Below are positions 51,419 through 59,493 of a DNA stretch of 64,000 nt, piece after piece; the first letter of the stretch is position 1, and every line of letters begins with the position of its first letter. The notes beneath the pieces were generated by a model, which made no database searches, was not told the DNA's origin, and saw only the letters and a program-made list of their open reading frames with translations. The DNA comes from Pseudoselenomonas ruminantium (GTDB lineage: Bacteria > Bacillota > Negativicutes > Selenomonadales > Selenomonadaceae): contig SVCA01000007.1 in assembly GCA_015058625.1 (NCBI GenBank), positions 108,191-172,190 of the forward strand. The letters run 5' to 3'. The position numbers and the translations under genes are program-made.

Positions 51419-53464
51419 TTATACTTTGAACTTCTGCACTTCTCTCTGCAAATCCATGGCCATTTTCGCTAACTCGTTGCTGGCATGGGCGATTTCCTGT
51501 ACGGAAGCGCTCTGTTCCTCCGTGGCTGCCGATACGGTTTCTGCTTCTTCGGCGGCACTGCGGCTGCTTTCGCCGATGGTGCGGATATGGCCCACGATTT
51601 CCTGACCGCTGACGGCCATGCCGCTGATGGCGGTGGAAATCTCCTGTACCTGGCTCGACACATTCTCGACGATTTCGATAATCTTGCGGAAGGACTCGCC
51701 CATGGACATGATGTTTTCCGTGCCCACGCGGACTTCCTCACTGCCTGCCTGCATACCGGCTACCGCATTATCCGTATCCCGGCGGGTTTCGGCAATCAGG
51801 GCGGAAATGCGCTGCGCCGCTTCCTGCGAGGATTCAGCCAGCTTGCGGACCTCATCAGCTACTACGGCAAAGCCGCGGCCATGTTCACCGGCCCGGGCTG
51901 CTTCGATAGCGGCATTGAGGGCCAGCAGGTTCGTCTGCTCGGAAATGCTCGAAATGGTATCGACAATCTGACCGATTTCGTTAGAGCGCTCACCCAGAGC
52001 CGTAACTACCTTGGTGGATTCCAAAGTGGACTCTTCAATGCGCTTAATCTGGCCAATGGCTTCGTTCAAGGTCTTGCCGCCATCGCGGGCCACGGTCGAT
52101 GCCTCGCGGCTGTTGCTGGCTGCTTCATCAGCCTTGCCGGCAATGTCCTGAATGGTGTCGTTGAGGTTTTCGATGGCTTCGGAGGTGGAGTTCACGGCAT
52201 CGAGCTGCTCGCTGGTGCCCTGTGCTACCCGGACGATGGAATCGGCCACCTGATTGGAGGCCTGTGCCGACTGGTCACTGGTGGCATTAAGTTCTTCCGA
52301 AGCGGCCGACAGGCTTTCTGCGGAGCTGCTGACATTATGCAGCACCTTCTGCACACCATGCCGCATATCCCGCACAGCAGCAGCCAGCATCCCCAATTCA
52401 TTGCTTACCGTAATCCTTGCCGGGCGATCCCTGAAGTCCCCGTCTGCCAGCAGGCGCATTTCGTCCATCATCACAGCCAGCGGTTTCATGGAACGGTTGA
52501 CCGTAAAGAGTACGCCCAAAGAAATCAGGATAATCAGCACGATGGAAATGCCTGCCATGATTTTCAGCACATTGCCCACCGGCGCAAAGAGCTCATCCTG
52601 ATAGGCAATGGTAGCCATGCCCCAGCCCGTAGCCTTGATGGGATTGTAGAAAGCAATCATATCCTTGCCGTCTGCGCGGGTGAATTTATAGACGCCAGCC
52701 TCACCAGAAAGCATCTTTTCGCCCAGTGTGCGGATAGCTGGGTCATCTTCTTCCGAAATCTTTTTCTTCATGATGGCGGCTTCATCGGGATTTACAATAT
52801 AAGTGCCCTCCTGCGAAACCAGCAGACTGTAGCCGCTTTCTCCCAGCTTCAAATCGCTGACCTTTTCCATTACGGCATCCACATAGATGGCTGCCAGAAC
52901 CATCCCCACATTCGCGCCGCTGCTGTCCTTGGCCAGCGCGATGCTGTTCACGATAATCTTGCCCGTAGCCTGCGAAATCACCGGCGAGGACATAAAGCTG
53001 TCCTGAGCGCCCGTCATGGTCTGCTTGTACCAGGCCTTGTCGGCATTGTGCATCTCTTTGAAGCCCGCCTTGGTCTGACCGTAGAGCACGCCGGAACCGT
53101 CAAACGGCCCCCAGCTCACGCTGTCGTAGATACCGGGATAAATCTTGTTCATGAGATTGAGGCGGTAGACATTGTTCTCATTCATCAGCTCCGGGGCGTT
53201 TTTCAGATTCTTTGCCGCCGGATGAGAAGCCGCCGTCTGGGTTTCCAGCATACGGCTGTCCAGCCAGGCCGAAACCCCGCTGGCCACTTCCTGCGCATTC
53301 TTCAGGGAACTTGTCGTAAGCTGCTGCTCAAAGGTGGAACCCACATAGCGGAAGATAATCCCCGCCATCAGCACCAGCCCCACTACCACAATCGGAATCA
53401 CATAAATCAAAATCTCCGTTTTGACCGTTCTGGCCTTCGCGGTCAAGCTCTCCTGACCAGCCAT
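51419..53464 (-). CDS. methyl-accepting chemotaxis protein with double-Cache sensor
   Basis: A 681-residue chemoreceptor. Inner-membrane helix 1 ([20 protein letters not shown]), periplasmic dCache domain of about 250 residues ([59 protein letters not shown]), membrane helix 2 ([20 protein letters not shown]), HAMP, then the signalling coiled coil with the hairpin tip [20 protein letters not shown]. The dCache fold usually binds small ligands such as amino acids or organic acids. The ATG at 53464 follows AGGAGG; a start ten codons earlier is less likely. No CheR or CheB pentapeptide is seen at the C-terminus. Confidence 0.95.
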   Translation of the reverse strand: MAGQESLTAKARTVKTEILIYVIPIVVVGLVLMAGIIFRYVGSTFEQQLTTSSLKNAQEVASGVSAWLDSRMLETQTAASHPAAKNLKNAPELMNENNVYRLNLMNKIYPGIYDSVSWGPFDGSGVLYGQTKAGFKEMHNADKAWYKQTMTGAQDSFMSSPVISQATGKIIVNSIALAKDSSGANVGMVLAAIYVDAVMEKVSDLKLGESGYSLLVSQEGTYIVNPDEAAIMKKKISEEDDPAIRTLGEKMLSGEAGVYKFTRADGKDMIAFYNPIKATGWGMATIAYQDELFAPVGNVLKIMAGISIVLIILISLGVLFTVNRSMKPLAVMMDEMRLLADGDFRDRPARITVSNELGMLAAAVRDMRHGVQKVLHNVSSSAESLSAASEELNATSDQSAQASNQVADSIVRVAQGTSEQLDAVNSTSEAIENLNDTIQDIAGKADEAASNSREASTVARDGGKTLNEAIGQIKRIEESTLESTKVVTALGERSNEIGQIVDTISSISEQTNLLALNAAIEAARAGEHGRGFAVVADEVRKLAESSQEAAQRISALIAETRRDTDNAVAGMQAGSEEVRVGTENIMSMGESFRKIIEIVENVSSQVQEISTAISGMAVSGQEIVGHIRTIGESSRSAAEEAETVSAATEEQSASVQEIAHASNELAKMAMDLQREVQKFKV

Positions 53465-53529
53465 CGTACTCCCTCCTCTTACACCTTTAATCAATAAATA
53501 TTAGCTATATTCAGGTAATTACAGCCATA

Positions 53530-53648
53530 CCCCGGCGCCCAAGGAAGGGCGCCTGCGGACGTAAATCCCCGGATGGGATTTCAGTCCGCGTTTTCGCCTG
53601 TGCCCGTTAGGGTATTTGGATACTTTTCTTTGCGCCAAAGAAAAGTCA
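53530..53648. other. three consecutive hairpins, no gene
   Basis: GGCGCCC/GGGCGCC near 53536-53554, GCGGAC..ATCC/GGAT..GTCCGC near 53554-53590, and ACTTTTCTTT/AAAGAAAAGT at about 53622-53647. Lies between the SHMT-like gene end and the chemoreceptor start. Looks like a repeat element rather than one terminator. Confidence 0.55.
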
Positions 53649-53657
53649 CACCACGAA

Positions 53658-54944
53658 CTATATATTCCAATGAATCATCGCCCGGATGGACATCTCTGCA
53701 TCCCCATCATCAAAAGCTTCCATTTCCGGCAGCCAGTCTTCGGCAAACAGCGGCAAATCCTCCACCAGTTTCTTGATGAATTTATTCACCACCTGCATGG
53801 CGACATCATCCTGCGGGGAATTGAGGAACTGCCCCAAGACGCGCCCCACTTCCTCCATCTCCTCTGGCTGTAGATAGCGGGTGGCACTGTCGAGACTGGA
53901 CAGGCGCAAAATGGAGTAATTGATGGTATCCTCTGCCGTCAGCAGCTGCTCGGCCTTGACCATCAGGCCGGCCGTCTTCAATTTTTCGGCCACCACACTG
54001 CCATTTGTCCCCTCCGGCAGCTGCACCAGCACCAGATGATTCTCCGTAGGACTGCAAAGGAGCTTGCAGCCTGCCGAAAGCAAACCATTTTCCAAGCCGC
54101 GGGCATTGTCCAAAACCTGCTGGGCATAGTCCTGATACTCCATGCAGTCCGCTTCCTTGAACACCAGTGCCAAAGAAGCCAGTACATTCTTCTTCAGCGA
54201 GCTATGGCCCGTTTCAATCACCGTCTTATCCAGCAGCTCAGCAATCTTCTCCTTGCAGAGGATGATGCCGTTCTGCGGGCCATGCAGGGCATCGCTGGCC
54301 GCAAAGGTAGCCACATCCGCATAGGGCACCGGCGAAGGAATTTTGCCCGCCGCAATCAGCCCGGAATTCTGCCCTAAATCAATCCAAAGATATGCCCCAA
54401 CTTCATCGGCAATCTTGCGCAGACCCGCATAATCGATATTGCGCGGATAGTTTACCGGCGAATAGATAATCATATCGGGACGGTGTTTATGCGCCAACGC
54501 CTGTACCTTGGCAAAGTTCAGTTCCAAAGTGTCCGGCTCCACCCCGAACTTCACGAAATTATACTGCAAATCGCCGGTGCAATACTCCGACTTGCGCAGA
54601 TTGAAGGACAGCACCGTGTCCCCCTTCTTGAGCAGTGCCAGCATCACCACGCGGGAGGCGATGGCAAGGCTCCCGGTGCGCACAATGGCGTGCTCCGCAT
54701 TGAAAAGCTCCTTGGCCCGGCTGATGGCCAGCTTCTCCAAACGGCTCTGACGATGCGCCTTGTGATGGTCGATGATTTCATCCCCCAGCGTGCTCCCCTT
54801 CAGGAACGACGCAAAGGGCGAAGCCGCATTGGTTGTAGGAATCAGGGACAGCGTAGTACGCTGCTGCTTCAGCGCACTCCTGATCTGCCCGCACAGTTCC
54901 GGGTCAAAATTCTCCAATTTTCGCAGGATTTTCTCGTTGGTCAT
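53658..54944 (-). CDS. degenerate serine hydroxymethyltransferase paralogue lacking the PLP lysine
   Basis: 428 residues that align along the SHMT (GlyA) fold: LSLIPTTNAASPFASFLKGS for LIASEN..., EKLAISRAKELFNAEHAIV, KKGDTVLSFNL, and IDLGQNSGLIAAGKIPSPVP. In true SHMT the cofactor lysine lies in THKTLxGPRGG; here the matching stretch is ASDALHGPQNG, with Asp at 218 in place of Lys. The DxAH histidine is Gln192, and the YAEGYPGKRYYGG loop is gone. The substrate-carboxylate Arg region (ILRLSS) seems kept. It should not form the usual Schiff base, so a non-catalytic or different role is likely. It stands alone on its strand between two hairpin-rich gaps. Confidence 0.82.
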   Translation of the reverse strand: MTNEKILRKLENFDPELCGQIRSALKQQRTTLSLIPTTNAASPFASFLKGSTLGDEIIDHHKAHRQSRLEKLAISRAKELFNAEHAIVRTGSLAIASRVVMLALLKKGDTVLSFNLRKSEYCTGDLQYNFVKFGVEPDTLELNFAKVQALAHKHRPDMIIYSPVNYPRNIDYAGLRKIADEVGAYLWIDLGQNSGLIAAGKIPSPVPYADVATFAASDALHGPQNGIILCKEKIAELLDKTVIETGHSSLKKNVLASLALVFKEADCMEYQDYAQQVLDNARGLENGLLSAGCKLLCSPTENHLVLVQLPEGTNGSVVAEKLKTAGLMVKAEQLLTAEDTINYSILRLSSLDSATRYLQPEEMEEVGRVLGQFLNSPQDDVAMQVVNKFIKKLVEDLPLFAEDWLPEMEAFDDGDAEMSIRAMIHWNI

Positions 54945-55327
54945 ATTCCATGTCCTTTCTTATATATATTGCTATAATTTGTCCGTTACTGCTATCGCTA
55001 TTCACTTCGACAAAAGTAGAAAAAATCCTGCCAATGCGCTTGCCTGCAAGAATATTTATCCCTCGTGCGTTGAGACGAAATTGAGTGGGGCAGGTGATAG
55101 TTTTCCGCAGCGTCAGGCTCCGGACGTAAAGAAACTATTTTTTCTCCACCAATAAACGAGGCCTTAAAAGTCAACTGTCTGAGCACAGCGAGTTTTGACT
55201 TTTAAGGCCTCAATGAATGAGAAAAAATAGTTTTAGTCCGGTGCCGAAGCGAAGGGAAACTATCACCTGCCCCACGCCTTTTGCCGCGAACGTATAAAAT
55301 GGCTTACAAAATTGGTGAGATTTTATT
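54945..55327. other. gene-free stretch dominated by a large inverted repeat
   Basis: 383 bases between the SHMT-like start and the flavodoxin end. The central part is the inverted repeat at 55085-55275. Outside it, AT-rich sequence near 54950-55010 may hold the SHMT-like promoter; no clear boxes were found. Confidence 0.6.
55085..55275. repeat. 191-base long inverted repeat
   Basis: Arms of about 85 bases pair end to end: GTGGGGCAGGTGATAGTTTTCC with GGAAACTATCACCTGCCCCAC; TCCGGAC..AAACTATTTTTTCTC with GAGAAAAAATAGTTT..GTCCGG; GAGGCCTTAAAAGTCAA with TTGACTTTTAAGGCCTC. The loop is about 20 bases. On the minus strand it lies directly after the flavodoxin gene. Confidence 0.85.
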
Positions 55328-55759
55328 TTACAGCGCCTTTACAAATTCTTCTCCCAGCTTGCGGCAATCGGCAAGATCCGCATCCCCGGGAGCATTTTCG
55401 ACAATCAGGCCATCGGAGAACAGCTTGGCGCCGTCCCCTTTGGTGCGCTCAGCCCAGCTTTCCATCCAGGCACCGCCGCCCCAGCCATAAGAACCGAACA
55501 GCGCCACCGGCTTGCCGGACAGATGCTTTTCCGCATCCGTGAACAAAGGCTCGAAAGAGCCTTCCTCCAGCACCTCATCCCCCATGGCCGGGCAGCCAAA
55601 AATCAGCCCGTCATAATCCGGCACCGACGAAGCCTTGAACGACTCGACCTCAAAGAGGCTCACATCCCCGCCAGCCCCCTTGGCGCCTTCCTCAATGGCT
55701 TTCGCCATGGCCTCGGTATTGCCCGTGCCCGACCAGTAAACAATCGCAACTTTGCTCAC
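55328..55759 (-). CDS. flavodoxin
   Basis: Small FMN electron carrier that can stand in for ferredoxin when iron is scarce. 143 residues. FMN phosphate loop VYWSGTGNTEAMAKAIEEGA at the N-terminus and flavin-contacting loops GCPAMGDEVLEEGSF and LFGSYGWGGGAWMESWAERT. The start is a GTG at 55759 after GGAGG. It follows the DUF3793 gene by 28 bases and shares its Fur-box promoter, in line with a role in iron limitation. Confidence 0.96.
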   Translation of the reverse strand: MSKVAIVYWSGTGNTEAMAKAIEEGAKGAGGDVSLFEVESFKASSVPDYDGLIFGCPAMGDEVLEEGSFEPLFTDAEKHLSGKPVALFGSYGWGGGAWMESWAERTKGDGAKLFSDGLIVENAPGDADLADCRKLGEEFVKAL

Positions 55760-55787
55760 AAAAATTCCTCCTTATCATAGACCCCTG

Positions 55788-56360
55788 TCATACGGCTTTG
55801 ACCAAATCCGGCAGGCTTGCGCCGCCTTCCAGCCGCAGACAAAAATCATGGGTACAATCGGCATACAAATCAAAGAGCGCTCTGGTTTCCCGCTCATTGG
55901 CATAGACCTTCCAGTAGCCGCTGTAGGAAAAATCCTGCCCCTTGTGGCGGATAAACCCTTCCACATCCTCCGGCGGATACCCCAGAAACAGCCCGACTTC
56001 ATGCGGAAAGGATTTGCGCAGCTGCATGCGAAGTTTCAGATACTCCAGCATCCCCATCAGCGTATCGTCCCCCCGATACCCAAGCCTAACGAGTATCTTC
56101 TTCGCCAGCGGATGAGCCAAATCCTTTAAGAGCGCCCGCTGCCGATAAAAGAGCAGCAGCACATACTCCTCCCCTTCTGACAAGCGGAAGACGGATATGC
56201 CCTTGCAGTTAAAACACTGCCTGTAAGAAGCCAGCAGCCCCTCAAAATCCTCAAAACGGCTCTTTTGAAACGACAACAGACTGGCCGACTTCAGCCCCAT
56301 CAGCATCGGCGCCGCATGAAAGCCCAGCAGCTGTTCAAATCCCTCACGTCCCAACAACAT
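55788..56360 (-). CDS. DUF3793 family protein
   Basis: About 190 residues, cytoplasmic. Family features: FEQLLGFHAAPMLMGLKSAS at the start, FNCKGISVFRLSEGEEYVLL in the middle, and HEVGLFLGYPPEDVEGFIRH near the C-terminus. Members are often found beside flavodoxin genes in anaerobes, as here, and their function is unknown. The start is unsure: a frame beginning at 56387 would place a Fur box inside the gene and has no ribosome site, so the ATG at 56360 or the TTG at 56354 (six bases after GAGGTG) is more likely. First gene of an iron-regulated pair with flavodoxin. Confidence 0.85.
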   Translation of the reverse strand: MLLGREGFEQLLGFHAAPMLMGLKSASLLSFQKSRFEDFEGLLASYRQCFNCKGISVFRLSEGEEYVLLLFYRQRALLKDLAHPLAKKILVRLGYRGDDTLMGMLEYLKLRMQLRKSFPHEVGLFLGYPPEDVEGFIRHKGQDFSYSGYWKVYANERETRALFDLYADCTHDFCLRLEGGASLPDLVKAV

Positions 56361-56371
56361 CACCTCGCAAA

Positions 56372-56386
56372 TGATAGAAATTATCA
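56372..56386 (-). promoter_or_regulatory. Fur box 2, downstream of the DUF3793 promoter
   Basis: TGATAGAAATTATCA, 12 of 14 defined positions of the 7-1-7 Fur consensus TGATAATNATTATCA. Lies just after the predicted transcription start. Confidence 0.65.
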
Positions 56387-56402
56387 TTAACTCAACGAGT
56401 TC

Positions 56403-56431
56403 ATTATATTATAAATGATAATCATTTGCAA
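56403..56431 (-). promoter_or_regulatory. promoter with Fur box 1 between its -35 and -10
   Basis: Minus strand TTGCAA (56431-56426), 17-base spacer, TATAAT (56408-56403). The spacer contains the 7-1-7 palindrome AAATGAT-A-ATCATTT (56413-56427), a good Fur box that would block RNA polymerase when iron is plentiful. Confidence 0.78.
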
Positions 56432-56482
56432 GTTATATTTTCCCCAAGGCCTGTCGAACTGGTCCTTTTTTATGTATTGCGT

Positions 56483-56488
56483 TATAAT
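56483..56488 (+). promoter_or_regulatory. -10 box of the Fst-like toxin transcript
   Basis: TATAAT, with only a weak -35 (TGGTCC at 56460-56465, 17-base spacer). Confidence 0.5.
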
Positions 56489-56516
56489 AAACACATCTCC
56501 TTGCGAAAGGAGGTGA

Positions 56517-56532
56517 AAACTCATTGTATTCC
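56517..56532 (+). repeat. direct repeat DRa over the toxin start codon
   Basis: AAACTCATTGTATTCC, identical to DRb at 56665-56680. It covers the toxin TTG start, so RNA made from the other strand across DRb can pair here and block translation. Confidence 0.8.
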
Positions 56533-56610
56533 AAATTACTCTGGAACGCCTTAGTTCCGCTGGTCGTGGGAATTCTGGTAGCGATTTTTAACTACTGGCT
56601 GAACCACTAA
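56524..56610 (+). CDS. Fst-like type I toxin peptide
   Basis: A 28-residue single-membrane-helix peptide. The core ALVPLVVGILVAIFNYWLNH matches the Fst/PepA1 pattern: a P-x-x-V-G motif, a hydrophobic helix, then W-L and a short polar tail. Such peptides damage the cell membrane when made in excess. The start is a TTG at 56524, ten bases after a strong AAAGGAGG site; no ATG is in frame. A 16-base direct repeat, a shared two-way terminator and an opposing promoter complete the layout known from the plasmid pAD1 par locus. The polar tail is shorter than in most Fst proteins. Confidence 0.72.
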   Translation: MYSKLLWNALVPLVVGILVAIFNYWLNH

Positions 56611-56625
56611 AAGCGAACAGGCACA

Positions 56626-56662
56626 AAAATCCCCCGGCAACTCGACAAAGCCGGGGGATTTT
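56626..56662. terminator. shared bidirectional terminator of the toxin-antitoxin locus
   Basis: AAAATCCCCCGGC / GCCGGGGGATTTT, 13-base perfect arms with T-runs on both strands. It can end the toxin RNA and the opposing antitoxin RNA. Confidence 0.85.
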
Positions 56663-56684
56663 CTAAACTCATTGTATTCCGTAT
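56628..56684 (-). ncRNA. predicted antisense antitoxin RNA (RNA II-like)
   Basis: Short RNA predicted to run from about 56684 through DRb to the shared terminator, about 57 bases. Its 5-prime end carries the complement of the direct repeat (GGAATACAATGAGTTT). The overlap with the toxin RNA is the terminator stem, as in the par system. Confidence 0.62.
56665..56680 (+). repeat. direct repeat DRb at the antitoxin RNA 5-prime end
   Basis: AAACTCATTGTATTCC, second copy. Lies a few bases downstream of the predicted antitoxin start. Confidence 0.8.
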
Positions 56685-56690
56685 GCCTGT

Positions 56691-56719
56691 ATTATAGCAC
56701 CGCACAGCGAAAAGCACAA
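56691..56719 (-). promoter_or_regulatory. promoter of the antitoxin RNA
   Basis: Minus strand TTGTGC (56719-56714), 17-base spacer, TATAAT (56696-56691), pointing towards the toxin gene. Confidence 0.65.
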
Positions 56720-56775
56720 GCTAAAAATTGCGTTCCACCGTTCAGCATAAATTACATGAAGCCGGTACTTTACAC

Positions 56776-57894
56776 CTATTGCCGATGCAGCAGCTTCATT
56801 TTGACTATCCGCTTCACCGACTGATTAATCCGTTCCTCACTGATCACGCCTTTTTCCGCCGCATCCAATAGGCCCAGATAAACCGCGGTCTGCCGCGGAT
56901 ATTCATGGCAGACAAGCGCAATGTCAGCGCCTGCCTGAATGGCCTGTACGCCCAAATCGCGGAAGTCGCCGTACTTGGACACGGCGCCCATCTCAAGCGA
57001 ATCGGTGACGATTACGCCATCAAAGCCCAGTTCCTGCCGCAGAAGTTTCGTCTGGATTTCTGCCGACAGGCTGGCCGTGTGGTCTTTATCGAGCGCCGGA
57101 TAGACCAGATGCGATACCATCACCATGAAGTTTTCCGGGCTGTGATTGGCGATGATTTCCTTAAACGGCAGTAAATCCTGCGCCATGAGTTCAGCCTTCG
57201 TGGCAGGGATTTCCGAACGGTCGATATGGGAATCCACCTGCCCGCGCCCAATGCCGGGGAAATGTTTCAAGGTGTAGATGATATGCGCGGATTCATAACC
57301 CTGCGCCGCCGCGGCCACAAACTTGGCCGCCGTCTGGCCGTCCGCCGAATACTCACGGGGATTGTTGCCCACATCCGCCACCGGCGCAAAGTTCACATTG
57401 ATGCCCAGTTCCTTGAGGCGATTCCCCGTCTTCTGTGCCCAGGCTTCGGCCTGCGTATTGTCGCCGCTCTGGCCAAGGCTCTGTGCCGAAGGCGGCGGTT
57501 CAATAAAGCCCTTGCCCCGAGCCACAGGGCCGCCTTCTTCGTCAATGGCGATAAACAGGGGGACTTTTGCGGCCTGCGCCTGCAAATCCGCCGTGAGTTT
57601 TTTCGTCTGCTCGGCCGACTGCAGATTGCGGTCGAAGAAAATCACGCCGCCGATATGGTACTGATTGAGCATAAAACGGCTGTCGTCATTGATTTCCGTG
57701 CCATGCACGCCAATCATCACCATCTGACCCACCTTTTCCGGCAGGCTCATGCCGGCCACGATGGCATCCACCTGGTCATCGAGCGTCTGCGGCTTCTTCG
57801 CATTTTCATCCGCCTCTGCACCCTTGCCGCAGCCAGACAGCAGCATGAGCAACAGTACCAGTGTCAAAGCAAAAAACCTTCTGCAAATCCCCAT
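56776..57894 (-). CDS. glycoside hydrolase family 3 lipoprotein (beta-N-acetylhexosaminidase, NagZ-like)
   Basis: 372 residues. Lipoprotein signal peptide with lipobox (LVLLLMLLSGCGKG), so it is anchored in a membrane facing the periplasm. GH3 features: GQMVMIGVHGTEINDD, IAIDEEGGPVARG, FAPVADVGNNP, the active loop KHFPGIGRGQVDSHID with the Asp/His pair of NagZ enzymes, and the nucleophile aspartate in GVIVTDSLEMGAV. Probably cuts GlcNAc from cell wall fragments during recycling. Only the first GH3 domain is present, as in NagZ. The ATG at 57894 follows AAGGGGG. Lies 14 bases after rsmI, so likely cotranscribed. Confidence 0.92.
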   Translation of the reverse strand: MGICRRFFALTLVLLLMLLSGCGKGAEADENAKKPQTLDDQVDAIVAGMSLPEKVGQMVMIGVHGTEINDDSRFMLNQYHIGGVIFFDRNLQSAEQTKKLTADLQAQAAKVPLFIAIDEEGGPVARGKGFIEPPPSAQSLGQSGDNTQAEAWAQKTGNRLKELGINVNFAPVADVGNNPREYSADGQTAAKFVAAAAQGYESAHIIYTLKHFPGIGRGQVDSHIDRSEIPATKAELMAQDLLPFKEIIANHSPENFMVMVSHLVYPALDKDHTASLSAEIQTKLLRQELGFDGVIVTDSLEMGAVSKYGDFRDLGVQAIQAGADIALVCHEYPRQTAVYLGLLDAAEKGVISEERINQSVKRIVKMKLLHRQ

Positions 57895-57908
57895 GATTAT
57901 CCCCCTTG

Positions 57909-58751
57909 TCAATCCTCCAGCATGGCCTGATAGACATCCCGGCGGGAAATGCCTAACGCCTTAGCGGCCTCCCGCATGGCCTCTTTCTTGTCCAGCCCCT
58001 GCGCCATAAAATGCGCACAGCACGCTTTGGGGTCAGCAGGCAGTTCATTTTCCTCTGCCGCCACTTCCCCGTCAAAGCCGGCCACAACGATGACATATTC
58101 CCCGCGCGGGTCGTTTTCCTCGTAATGGGCCATGATTTCCGTAAGGCTGCCGCGCTGGAATTCCTCGAATTTCTTGGTAAGCTCGCGGCCCAAAGCCACC
58201 TGCCGGTCGCCTAATACCCCATACAGGGCTTTGAGCGTAGCCTTCAGATGGTGCGGCGCCTCATAAAAAATCAACGTTTCCGGATATTTCTGCACACTCG
58301 TCAAAATTTCCTGCTGCTTTTTCGCCGTCTTGGGCAAAAAGCCGATAAAGGTAAAGCGGGTGGTATCAAGGCCCGAACAGATAAGCGCCGACAGCCCCGC
58401 ATTGGCACCGGGCAGAGGCGTTACCTTAAATCCTGCTTCAATGGCCAGCTGCGCGAGGTGACTGCCAGGGTCGCAGATACCGGGCAGGCCTGCGTCACTG
58501 ACGCAGATTAAGTCATGGCCTTCCTGCATGTAGGCAATAAGCTCCGGCCCCTTGGTGAGCTTGTTGTGCTCATGGTAGCTGGTCAGCTTCGTATGAATAT
58601 CAAAATGGGTCAAAAGCTGCCGGGTATGGCGGGTATCTTCAGCGGCGATAAGCTCTGCTTCGCCGAGCATCCGCACAGCCCGATAGGTCATATCCTCCAG
58701 ATTGCCAATCGGCGTGGCACAGAGGTAGAGGGTTGGGATTTTTTCATTCAT
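57909..58751 (-). CDS. rsmI: 16S rRNA (cytidine-1402-2-prime-O)-methyltransferase
   Basis: Methylates C1402 in the ribosomal decoding centre with SAM. 280 residues of the tetrapyrrole-methylase fold. Family motifs: LYLCATPIGNLEDMTYRAVR, AAEDTRHTRQLLTHFDI, SYHEHN, CVSDAGLPGICDPGSHLAQL, FIGFLPKT, and FYEAPHHLKATLKAL. The C-terminal DVYQAMLED-type end carries an extra small domain (MREAAKALGISRRDVYQ). The start is taken as the ATG at 58751, five codons after an ATG that overlaps trmN; ribosome sites do not decide. Part of the conserved yaaR-holB-ricT-trmN-rsmI order. Confidence 0.95.
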   Translation of the reverse strand: MNEKIPTLYLCATPIGNLEDMTYRAVRMLGEAELIAAEDTRHTRQLLTHFDIHTKLTSYHEHNKLTKGPELIAYMQEGHDLICVSDAGLPGICDPGSHLAQLAIEAGFKVTPLPGANAGLSALICSGLDTTRFTFIGFLPKTAKKQQEILTSVQKYPETLIFYEAPHHLKATLKALYGVLGDRQVALGRELTKKFEEFQRGSLTEIMAHYEENDPRGEYVIVVAGFDGEVAAEENELPADPKACCAHFMAQGLDKKEAMREAAKALGISRRDVYQAMLED

Positions 58752-58755
58752 TTTC

Positions 58756-59493
58756 TTACATTCCATATATCTGTAAAATCTCGTCGGTATAGGAGCCGTC
58801 GTCTTGGTGGACGATTAAGGGCGGCAGAACTTTTAGGCCGCCGGGACTTGCTCCTACCACGGCTTCTATCAGCATCATATTGGGCGCTTTGCCTGCCTTG
58901 GGCTGCACCATCTGCAGGCGCTTGACCTCCAGCTGCTTTTCATGGAGGGCCACAATGATTTCGCCCAGCCGCTCCGGCAGATGTACCATGCCGAAGTGGC
59001 CGCCAAAGCGCAGGCCGTAGCGTGCCGCCGCCACGACATCCTGCAGGGTGGCTGTAAACTCATGGCGGGCTCGTGCCACGCCGGAGAGTTTATTGGCCTG
59101 TCCCTCTCCCACCGGACGGTAGGGGGGATTGGCTAGCACCACATCAAAGGATTCGGGCTTATAAAGCTCCCGAATGGCACGATAGTCGCCCTCGCGCACG
59201 AAAATCTTTTCTTCCAGCTCGTTAAGCCAGACATTGCGGGAGGCAAGTTCTGCCATAACGGGATTTAGCTCCACAGCATCCACGCGGGCTACTTCGTCAG
59301 CGATGAGGAGCGGGATTACGCCCGTACCCGTGCCCAGTTCCAAGACCTTTTGGCGGGACTTTAACGACAAAAAATGAGCCAGCAGCACGGCATCCAGTGA
59401 AAAGCAAAATTCCTGCGTATTCTGGATGATATGCCGCCCGCTCTTCATCAAGTCGTCCAGCCGTTCATGTTCGCCTAAACGTACTTCCCGCAT
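58756..59493 (-). CDS. tRNA1(Val) (adenine-37-N6)-methyltransferase-like SAM enzyme (YabB/TrmN type)
   Basis: A 245-residue Rossmann-fold methyltransferase. SAM motif KVLELGTGTGVIPLLIAD, acidic ribose ligand VDAVELNP, and the amino-methylase motif VVLANPPYRPVGEG (NPPY), which marks N6-adenine methylation. In Bacillus the matching gene yabB sits in the same order between ricT/yabA and rsmI. The ATG at 59493 shares its last base with the stop of ricT, so translation is coupled. The exact tRNA target is inferred from the family. Confidence 0.92.
   Translation of the reverse strand: MREVRLGEHERLDDLMKSGRHIIQNTQEFCFSLDAVLLAHFLSLKSRQKVLELGTGTGVIPLLIADEVARVDAVELNPVMAELASRNVWLNELEEKIFVREGDYRAIRELYKPESFDVVLANPPYRPVGEGQANKLSGVARARHEFTATLQDVVAAARYGLRFGGHFGMVHLPERLGEIIVALHEKQLEVKRLQMVQPKAGKAPNMMLIEAVVGASPGGLKVLPPLIVHQDDGSYTDEILQIYGM

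Noticed and set aside
51485..53497. A 670-codon open frame opposite the chemoreceptor gene.
   Set aside because: Antisense to a certain chemoreceptor; the product is Gly/His-rich shadow sequence with no ribosome site.
56370..56387. ATG at 56387 as start of the DUF3793 protein.
   Set aside because: It would leave a leader of under ten bases with no ribosome site and put a Fur box inside the coding region.
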